5,296 nucleotides of DNA from Bacilli bacterium (lineage in GTDB: Bacteria; Bacillota_I; Bacilli_A; RFN20; CAG-826). Shown one piece after another: positions 1-5,296 of this stretch. The stretch covers positions 1-5,296 of the forward strand of contig JAFZLN010000163.1 of assembly GCA_017551465.1 (NCBI GenBank), in the 5' to 3' direction. The notes beneath the pieces are model-generated. The model ran no database searches. It saw only the letters and a list, made by a program, of their open reading frames with translations, and was not told where the DNA came from. The position numbers and the translations under genes are program-made. The stretch's first letter is position 1. Every line of letters starts with the position of its first letter.

Positions 1-611
1 GGAGCGTTAACATCTGCTTTTGGAGCAGGAATTTCTTTAATAATCGTGTCTAATACTGGTTCCATACCTGGTTTTTGTGTGCTGACATTAGCCTCTAAAG
101 AGGAGGTGCCTTTTAGACCAGAAGTATAGATAACTGGGAATTCTAAGAATTCATCAGGAGCGCCTAATTCAATGAAGAGTTCTAAGACTTCATCGAGTGT
201 ACGTTCAATATCAATGTTATTTCTATCAACTTTGTTAATAACAACGATTGGTTTGATGTGTGCTTGTAAGGCTTTCTTTAAAACGAATCTTGTTTGAGGC
301 ATGGTGCCTTCAAAAGCATCCACTAATAATAAGCAGCCATCAACCATGTTCATAATTCTTTCAACTTCACCACCGAAGTCGGCGTGTCCTGGAGTATCAA
401 GAATGTTGATTTTTGTGTCTTTATAGATAATGGAAGTTGTCTTAGCAAGGATGGTAATGCCTCTTTCTCTTTCAATATCGTTACTATCCATCGCTCTTTC
501 ATTAACTTCTTCGTTATCACGGAAGGTTCCAGAGGATTTTAAAAGTTGGTCAACTAATGTAGTTTTACCATGGTCAACGTGTGCGATGATTGCAATGTTA
601 CGAATGTTCAT
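1..611 (-). CDS. typA: TypA/BipA ribosome-associated GTPase, N-terminal part (3' end beyond the left edge)
   Basis: This is the first 203 residues of TypA/BipA, a translational GTPase of the EF-G/LepA class that binds the ribosome and supports 50S assembly and growth under stress or cold. Only the G domain is visible; the family is normally a little over 600 residues, so about two thirds lies outside the window. Visible motifs are the P-loop AHVDHGKTT (10-18), the BipA-type switch I MDSNDIERERGIT (41-53), the G3 motif DTPGH (72-76), the G4 motif NKVDR (126-130), and a G5-like TSGLKG (163-168) followed by a stretch leading into EIPAPK (193-198). The ATG at 609-611 is supported by the family-typical start MNIRNIAIIAHVDHGK and by a strong ribosome binding site 9 bases upstream. 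The frame is open to the window edge. The segment after NKVDR reads NNIDIE, where many family members have ARP. It lies downstream of the YfhO-family gene on the same strand, but a likely promoter sits in between. The identification is very secure. Confidence 0.96.
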   Translation of the reverse strand, partial: MNIRNIAIIAHVDHGKTTLVDQLLKSSGTFRDNEEVNERAMDSNDIERERGITILAKTTSIIYKDTKINILDTPGHADFGGEVERIMNMVDGCLLLVDAFEGTMPQTRFVLKKALQAHIKPIVVINKVDRNNIDIERTLDEVLELFIELGAPDEFLEFPVIYTSGLKGTSSLEANVSTQKPGMEPVLDTIIKEIPAPKADVNA

Positions 612-619
612 AAATGAGG

Positions 620-627
620 CCCTCCTT
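620..627 (-). promoter_or_regulatory. Strong Shine-Dalgarno site for typA
   Basis: The minus strand reads AAGGAGGG, with 8 bases between it and the typA ATG (9 bases counted from the AGGAGG core). This is close to a perfect complement of the 16S rRNA 3' end and fixes the typA start. It is by far the best ribosome binding site in the window. The sites before rsmI and the YfhO-family gene are weak or absent, which suggests typA is translated independently. Confidence 0.85.
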
Positions 628-642
628 GAAAAAACCTTTACT

Positions 643-672
643 ATCTTAGTAGAGAGCGCCTAATAATTGCAA
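643..672 (-). promoter_or_regulatory. Candidate sigma-A-type promoter for typA
   Basis: On the minus strand a -35-like TTGCAA (667-672) is followed after 18 bases by a -10-like TAAGAT (643-648). Each matches its consensus at 4 of 6 positions. Transcription would begin near 636 and give a leader of about 25 bases carrying the strong Shine-Dalgarno site. The placement in the only real intergenic gap supports the call. The match is imperfect and A/T-rich DNA produces such matches by chance, so this is an inference. Confidence 0.4.
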
Positions 673-697
673 GAGAAAATAGATATTAATTTTCTCT
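672..697 (-). repeat. Perfect 9-bp inverted repeat across the end of the YfhO-family gene
   Basis: AGAGAAAAT (672-680) and ATTTTCTCT (689-697) are perfect inverted repeats separated by 8 bases that include the TAA stop of the membrane-protein gene (686-688). Only three of the nine pairs are G/C, and no T-tract follows on the transcribed strand, so it is a poor intrinsic terminator. A second outer pair, GCGCC (702-706 read on the minus strand) with GGCGC (656-660), could enclose it in a nested stem that ends just before TCTCTACT. It may be a weak terminator, an RNA-end stabiliser, or chance pairing of A/T-rich sequence. Confidence 0.4.
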
Positions 698-3600
698 ATA
701 TGGCGCGTAGAAATAGTGGGTTTTCTTCTTTTCTTGGTAGATATGATAGCCAAGTAATGAGACAAAGAATCCCATAACCGCTACAGTTGAAGCAAGATAA
801 GAAATATTCAAATATGGTGTCTTATAAACCATTTCATATGAGTAATCACCAGCTTTTGCTAAGAAGGAAACAAAGCCTCCGTTAGCGTTATATGTTTTAA
901 TCTCTTCGACTTTACCTGTGACGTTATTGGTGGCTTTTATTTTCCAACCAGCATCAAACGCAACATAGGAAACAACGAGTTTATTTGCATCATAATTAGT
1001 CTTAAATGTGAACTTATCCGCACTGTATTTAACATCAGTCACTGGATTAGCATTTAATTTATCCCATCTAGCGCGATAATCAGCGATATCTTCCGCGAAG
1101 AGACGAATGTTACTATCAGAAGTATAACTTTCAAAGTATTTGCCACATACCGCAAGCTTATAGCAATCTCTCTTCACGTAGAAGCCACGCATATAAGCAG
1201 TATTGTCACTTGTATCATCATCGTGAGCGTCCATCATGAAGATCTTGTTATCTTTATCGATGAAATAGAAATTGTATTTTCTAGAGCCAGAGAATGGGGC
1301 ACGAATATATAAAGATGTACCTTCTTTAAATAATGGCTCACCTTCGGCGGTAGGAGTATAGATAGCGAAATACTTCATTGTCTCGCCATCTTCATATGTT
1401 GTGACAGGTTCAAAATCTGTATCGATAGTAGGAATCTTTTCAAAATTATAGTTTTTAGCGTAATCACCGACATGATAAACGCTGTGCTTATAATTGATAC
1501 CTATGTATAGGTTTTTAACGCTGCTAATTTCTGGTTTGTCGCTTAATAAGGTAATGCCATCACCTTCAATTTCTTTGGCATCTTCTTCTGATAACATTGC
1601 CGCGGTAGAAAGGCTAATGCCGTTCTTTACACAGGTAATGTCAAATCTCGCGGCATCTTGCGTTAAGATACCATCGTAAATGGTGTCAAAAGCATGGCCA
1701 AAGCCATTAAGATTCTTGTTTTGATAAACCTTATATTCCGCTGTTTCTAAATCAGTCATTTCATCAAAATCATGAGGGACGTTAGCGAGATATCCACCTT
1801 CATTGTATTTTTCGATATTGGTGTACATGCTCTTTTGTTTGCTGATGAAATAGTATTTAAGTCCAAGTAAATTATCTAAGTCTTGGTATTTACCACGGTA
1901 GCTACCAGCGACCGCTTTATGACCATCTCTTAAGCCAGTCCACATGGTGAAATCATCGACTTCGAAGTTATATAAGGAGTGGAAGAAACTTACCGAGTTA
2001 TAGCCGTTGATAAAACGGTTGTTAATACTCCAAGCATCACCGATAGAGGTATACATTCTATAGAATGATTTATCAGTCTTTTGCACTTTTGTTAAAACTT
2101 GTCTAAATCTTTCATTTGTCTGATAGCCATTGTTGTGTGCAGTGTCATAACCATGACCACAGGTAACAAAGTTACCGACGGCTATAGCCTCAACAGAAAC
2201 AATCGCGGTTACAACAACATAGAATGCTTTCTTGTTATATAGCAATAATAAGGTGATATAGATGATTGTGGTGTACGCTAATTCGAGAATGAACGCTAAG
2301 GTGGTGAAATTAAATTCGCCTTCAACGAAACGATAAATTAATTCACCATTTCCGTTAGGATTTTTAACCGCTAATTTTTCAGTTAAAACCCAAGAAGCAA
2401 TAATACCAGTTAAGGCAAATGCATAACCAATATGGATATGCCATTTAGCGACGTTAGGAATCTTATCAAGATAAATGCCAACATAAGCGATTAAAACCGT
2501 TGGAACGATTAATGTCCATCTAGCGTAGGCATTTGTCATACCCATCGTTAAGAAATACATAAATGGAGTGAATAATGATAAAAGAATTAACGCTAAAGCG
2601 ATGTAATGCGACCATTTCTTTTCTTTACCTGACTGAATTAAAGCGGGCACTAAGAACATGATAAATGGTATATAGCACCATAAAGAAACAGCAATATCAT
2701 CAAAGTCCCAGTTATTTAACTCTAAGGTTGGTAATGAACGACAAGTTGTTGGAGGGAAGAAGAATTCGATAATTGGGTAATATAGACGTGTTTTATAGAC
2801 TCTGCCATGTTGGTCAGGGGCTTTTCCCCAAGAGAACAATAATTCAAAGAAACCTTTGAAGTCTTTTGCGACTAATAGCTTCTTTAATTCACCAAAATAT
2901 GAATATCCATCAAGTTTTGGTGATGTCATTGTCGCCATAAATGCTGGTATAAAAACAAGCGAAGCCATCATTAAGCCGACTGCATATCCAACAAAACCTA
3001 AACCTAATAGTCTAAGGTTTTTAACCGCGGCGTTTTGTCTAATTCTTTGGAAGAAACGGAACATCGCATAGAAGAAAGTTGTAATAAGGTAAGGAACCAT
3101 TAACACATAGTTACAAATCGCAAGTAAGCAAACACCTAACGCTAATAACCATGGTTTTTCTTCTTGAAGAGTGTTTTCAATACCCCATAGTACAAGTGGT
3201 AAGAACACTAATATGTCTTGATAGTTGTTATACCAAAGGTAGAAGGCACCCCAACCGCAGAAGGCATAAGCAATACCACATATAAATGAAACCGATTCTT
3301 TGACCTTAAAAGCTTTCTTCACATAGAGTGAGAAGAATACACCTGCGCAAGCAAGTTTAATCATGGACGCAATGGCGACACTTTGTGGAACCATTACGCG
3401 TGGCAAAATCACGATAATGATGTTAAATGGTGAGAATAAACCATAATAGGCATTAGAGCCAAATGAGTTAGCGCCTAAATAGAGCTCTGAATCACATAAA
3501 GTGAAGTGACCAGTTTTAATCCAATCATGATAATAGTCCCAGATATGATATCCCATAGGGATATATTGTGCGCTATAATCACCACCATAAGCTAAAGAGA

Positions 3601-3775
3601 ACTCGTTTTGAACAAGCATCAACATATAAAAGCCAATGCTAATAGCAATGAGAATTAGAAAATAATAGAAAGTGTTTGTAAGACGAATGTGTTTGACCTT
3701 ACTAACAAGTTTTTTCCATAATTCTAAAAATGGATTTGGCTTTTTGTTTTTATCTTTAGCAAATACGATATCCAT
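686..3775 (-). CDS. YfhO-family polytopic membrane protein, predicted GT-C-fold glycosyltransferase
   Basis: This is a 1029-residue membrane protein of the YfhO family. B. subtilis YfhO takes part in lipoteichoic acid glycosylation, as a GT-C enzyme using an undecaprenyl-phosphate-linked sugar on the outer membrane face; here the acceptor is unknown. The basic N-terminus (7-31) is followed by a first membrane helix at about 35-57 and then GGDYSAQYIP (64-73), whose Asp66 is the likely catalytic acid of the first outer loop. Roughly a dozen more helices follow to about 534, including about 137-154, 163-182, 209-234, 256-285, 362-381, 388-411, 447-464, 492-513 and 517-534. A long outer domain (about 535-985) contains the family-like NRFINGYNSVSFFHSLYN (586-603) and LLGLKYYF (636-643). 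The end carries FDAGWKI (940-946), an NGGFVSFLAKAGDY-type strand (965-978) and a last helix at about 987-1010, then a basic tail. It is longer than many family members (often about 850-900). It starts 5 bases after rsmI with no clear Shine-Dalgarno site, so translation is probably coupled. Family placement is confident; substrate and orthology are not. Confidence 0.88.
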   Translation of the reverse strand: MDIVFAKDKNKKPNPFLELWKKLVSKVKHIRLTNTFYYFLILIAISIGFYMLMLVQNEFSLAYGGDYSAQYIPMGYHIWDYYHDWIKTGHFTLCDSELYLGANSFGSNAYYGLFSPFNIIIVILPRVMVPQSVAIASMIKLACAGVFFSLYVKKAFKVKESVSFICGIAYAFCGWGAFYLWYNNYQDILVFLPLVLWGIENTLQEEKPWLLALGVCLLAICNYVLMVPYLITTFFYAMFRFFQRIRQNAAVKNLRLLGLGFVGYAVGLMMASLVFIPAFMATMTSPKLDGYSYFGELKKLLVAKDFKGFFELLFSWGKAPDQHGRVYKTRLYYPIIEFFFPPTTCRSLPTLELNNWDFDDIAVSLWCYIPFIMFLVPALIQSGKEKKWSHYIALALILLSLFTPFMYFLTMGMTNAYARWTLIVPTVLIAYVGIYLDKIPNVAKWHIHIGYAFALTGIIASWVLTEKLAVKNPNGNGELIYRFVEGEFNFTTLAFILELAYTTIIYITLLLLYNKKAFYVVVTAIVSVEAIAVGNFVTCGHGYDTAHNNGYQTNERFRQVLTKVQKTDKSFYRMYTSIGDAWSINNRFINGYNSVSFFHSLYNFEVDDFTMWTGLRDGHKAVAGSYRGKYQDLDNLLGLKYYFISKQKSMYTNIEKYNEGGYLANVPHDFDEMTDLETAEYKVYQNKNLNGFGHAFDTIYDGILTQDAARFDITCVKNGISLSTAAMLSEEDAKEIEGDGITLLSDKPEISSVKNLYIGINYKHSVYHVGDYAKNYNFEKIPTIDTDFEPVTTYEDGETMKYFAIYTPTAEGEPLFKEGTSLYIRAPFSGSRKYNFYFIDKDNKIFMMDAHDDDTSDNTAYMRGFYVKRDCYKLAVCGKYFESYTSDSNIRLFAEDIADYRARWDKLNANPVTDVKYSADKFTFKTNYDANKLVVSYVAFDAGWKIKATNNVTGKVEEIKTYNANGGFVSFLAKAGDYSYEMVYKTPYLNISYLASTVAVMGFFVSLLGYHIYQEKKKTHYFYAPYREN

Positions 3776-3780
3776 ACGAT

Positions 3781-4620
3781 TTAAAATAGTAGTTTCTTGA
3801 TGTAATTCTTGTTGATTTTGAATTCCTCACTGACGACATTAACTGCATCTTTTTGTGAGAGACCTAAATTTGTAAAATAAGCGACACGGGCCATTATTTC
3901 CTCGTCATTTATAAGTACTTCTTCGTTATTTCCTTCGACGATTATGACCATTTCACCTTTAAGAGTTTCTTCTTCTAAGTCACAGAGCTCTTCAAGGGTG
4001 CCACGAATGTATTCTTCGTTAAGTTTTGTTAATTCTCTAGCTAAACAAGCTTTGCGATTTCCTAAACCTTCCTTTAATAAATTAAAAGTTCTCATCACTC
4101 TATGAGGAGCTTCATAAAATATCAAAGTGTTTCTAAGAGCTTTTAAGTTATTAATCTCTTCTTTAGCTTCATTATCTTTTGCGGATAAGAATCCATAGAA
4201 GAAAAAGTGCTTTGTTTCTAAGCCAGAGGCCACTAAAGCGTTAATGAAAGCGCATGAGCCAGAAATAGTGGAAACACAAATATCATTAGCAATCAGTTCT
4301 TGCACTAATAAATAACCAGGATCACTAATACCTGGATAGCCAGCATCAGACATATAAACAACTTTCTTACCGGCTTGGATTAAAGAGACAAGATGTTTAC
4401 TAGCCTCTTTTTCATTATGTTCTCTTAAAGAATATAATTCTTTCTTAATATTAAAACGGGCTAACAAGTCGTAAGCGTTGCGTGTATCTTCAGCGGCCAC
4501 GATATCGGCTTCACTCACGATTTCAATCGCACGAGGAGAGAATTCTTTGAGGTTGCCAATTGGCGTCGCTATGAGATAGATGAGTAAATTGTTTTTATCG
4601 TAGGATTTACTTCTTTTCAT
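3781..4620 (-). CDS. rsmI: 16S rRNA (cytidine1402-2'-O)-methyltransferase RsmI
   Basis: RsmI is the cytosolic S-adenosylmethionine-dependent enzyme that methylates the ribose 2'-O of C1402 in 16S rRNA, in the decoding centre; RsmH methylates the base of the same nucleotide. The 279-residue length is normal. Tetrapyrrole-methylase-fold motifs appear in order: LIATPIGNL (16-24), AAEDTR (42-47), EHNE (67-70), SDAGYPGISDPG (91-102), ISGSCA (119-124), FYGFL (141-145), IFYEAPHR (167-174), ARELTK (194-199) and GEMVIIVEG (222-230). A helical C-terminal domain follows (about 238-279), including LSQKDAVNVVSEEF. The loop at 119-124 has Ser120 where relatives usually have the Pro of a PG motif. The start is the only plausible one, since an in-frame TGA lies 12 bases upstream (4633-4635). 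The gene overlaps the end of ricT by 14 bases, and only a weak SD-like AGGGTGA (4633-4639, 12 bases before the ATG) precedes it, so coupling to ricT translation is likely. In B. subtilis the rsmI gene (yabC) also lies downstream of yaaT/ricT, with a few genes between. Confidence 0.96.
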   Translation of the reverse strand: MKRSKSYDKNNLLIYLIATPIGNLKEFSPRAIEIVSEADIVAAEDTRNAYDLLARFNIKKELYSLREHNEKEASKHLVSLIQAGKKVVYMSDAGYPGISDPGYLLVQELIANDICVSTISGSCAFINALVASGLETKHFFFYGFLSAKDNEAKEEINNLKALRNTLIFYEAPHRVMRTFNLLKEGLGNRKACLARELTKLNEEYIRGTLEELCDLEEETLKGEMVIIVEGNNEEVLINDEEIMARVAYFTNLGLSQKDAVNVVSEEFKINKNYIKKLLF

Positions 4621-5296
4621 AGCGTTTTTCTTTCACCCTATTCGCACCGACTTGTTTATAGTAATCTTCCAAAGGAAGGAACTTAATATCTTCTTCGTTT
4701 TCAATCTTCACAATGCGAGAAAGAATATTGATACTAGTGACTGTATATTCGACTTTGTCAATAAAGGCTTTGGTGCCTAATTCTGGGAATTTCTTTCTTT
4801 CTTCGGTATAAGAATCATCTTCATACTTTAAGCAGCAGATTAATTTGCCACATTGTCCACTTAACTTAGGAATGTTAATTGCGAGCATTTGATTCTTTGC
4901 TCGATTAATGGAAATACCATCGAATTCATTTAAGAATGTGGAGCAGCAAAGAGGTAAACCACAGACACCAAGACCACCAATCATTTTGGCTTTATCTCTG
5001 CTACCAATTTGTCTTAATTCGATACGTGTATGTAGTTTTGACGCTAAAACTTTGAGAAGTTCACGGAAATCGACACGATCATCCGCTAAATAGGAGAATA
5101 AGACCTTGGATTTATCTAATGTGTATTCACAAGAGATTAAATTCATATCAAGGTTCAATTTCTTAACTTCGGCTTCGCAAATTTCTAAAGCAAAGACAGC
5201 GTCCTTTTGATTGATTTCGGATAATTTGATATCTGTGTCAGTGGCTTTTCTAAGGATTGGTTTTAATAATAAGCCGTTACTATATCTATCAATAGA
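4607..5296 (-). CDS. ricT: RicT (YaaT), PSP1-domain regulatory iron-sulfur protein, 5' end beyond the right edge
   Basis: These are the C-terminal 229 residues of RicT/YaaT. In B. subtilis it forms the RicA-RicF-RicT (Y) complex, which carries [4Fe-4S] clusters, stimulates RNase Y-dependent mRNA maturation and affects competence, biofilm and sporulation. The reading frame is open to the window edge and matches YaaT throughout: a FALEICEAEVKKLNLDMNLI segment, then EYTLDKSKVLFSYLADDRVDFREL and RTRIELRQIG-type sequence (here HTRIELRQIG), then the PSP1 core. The core Cys are all kept: GVCGLPLCC (fragment residues 110-118) and GQCGKLICC (147-155), which fit cluster binding. The full protein is usually near 275 residues, so about 45-70 N-terminal residues are missing. 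A TTG at 5156-5158 could be taken as a start, but the homologous sequence continues upstream through it, so it is an internal leucine codon. The basic tail VKEKRYEKK overlaps the start of rsmI. No RicA or RicF gene is in the window. Confidence 0.93.
   Translation of the reverse strand, partial: SIDRYSNGLLLKPILRKATDTDIKLSEINQKDAVFALEICEAEVKKLNLDMNLISCEYTLDKSKVLFSYLADDRVDFRELLKVLASKLHTRIELRQIGSRDKAKMIGGLGVCGLPLCCSTFLNEFDGISINRAKNQMLAINIPKLSGQCGKLICCLKYEDDSYTEERKKFPELGTKAFIDKVEYTVTSINILSRIVKIENEEDIKFLPLEDYYKQVGANRVKEKRYEKK

Noticed and set aside
430..663. Plus-strand 77-codon open frame, antisense to the start of typA
   Set aside because: It is a shadow of the clearly conserved typA G domain, has no ribosome binding site that I can see, and its hydrophobic look is a by-product of the complementary codons.
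672..697. A classical intrinsic terminator after the YfhO-family gene
   Set aside because: The stem is mostly A/T and no T-tract follows on the transcribed strand, so I kept it only as an inverted repeat.
1494..1679. Plus-strand 61-codon frame inside the YfhO-family gene
   Set aside because: Lies wholly antisense to a well-supported coding sequence; no recognisable protein motif.
2856..3071. Plus-strand 71-codon frame inside the YfhO-family gene
   Set aside because: Antisense to the membrane-spanning part of a real gene; no family resemblance.
686..3775. A Mycoplasma-type genetic code (TGA as Trp)
   Set aside because: The 1029-codon frame has no in-frame TGA, carries many Trp residues in the standard reading, and all complete genes end in TAA.
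4908..5093. Plus-strand 61-codon frame inside ricT
   Set aside because: Antisense to the conserved cysteine-rich PSP1 region; a shadow frame.
5156..5158. TTG as the start codon of ricT
   Set aside because: YaaT-like sequence continues upstream in frame to the window edge, so this is an internal Leu codon.

Overview
This window looks like a piece of chromosomal housekeeping DNA from a low-GC Gram-positive bacterium (Bacillota: Bacilli, Erysipelotrichia or RF39-like lineages). The basis is the A/T-rich sequence, heavy TTA leucine usage, RicT (a protein typical of Firmicutes) directly upstream of RsmI as in the tmk-holB-yaaT-rsmI neighbourhood of Bacilli, and strong AAGGAGG-type ribosome binding. 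The three complete gene ends all use TAA, and the 1029-codon gene has no in-frame TGA, so nothing suggests the Mycoplasma code. The species cannot be fixed from this sequence.

All four genes lie on the minus strand, so transcription runs from right to left. From the right: the C-terminal 229 residues of RicT (5' end outside the window); rsmI, a complete 16S rRNA 2'-O-ribose methyltransferase whose start overlaps the end of ricT by 14 bases; a complete 1029-residue YfhO-family polytopic membrane protein that starts 5 bases after rsmI; then a 74-base intergenic gap with an A/T-rich inverted repeat, a plausible promoter and a strong ribosome binding site; and finally the first 203 residues of the ribosome-associated GTPase TypA/BipA, which runs off the left edge. 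The gap at 612-685 is the only non-coding stretch of any length.

RicT (RNase Y/RNA maturation), RsmI (ribosomal RNA modification) and TypA (ribosome assembly or stress translation) share an RNA/ribosome theme. The YfhO-family protein is the outlier: it is a predicted GT-C-fold enzyme that would add sugars to an envelope polymer on the outer membrane face. ricT, rsmI and yfhO are packed tightly enough to be one operon, while typA probably has its own promoter.

I found no mobile element, CRISPR array, RNA gene or clearly new system. The points worth a second look are modest: an oversized YfhO ectodomain, its placement in an rRNA-modification operon, a few departures from family motifs in RsmI and TypA, and the inverted repeat before typA.
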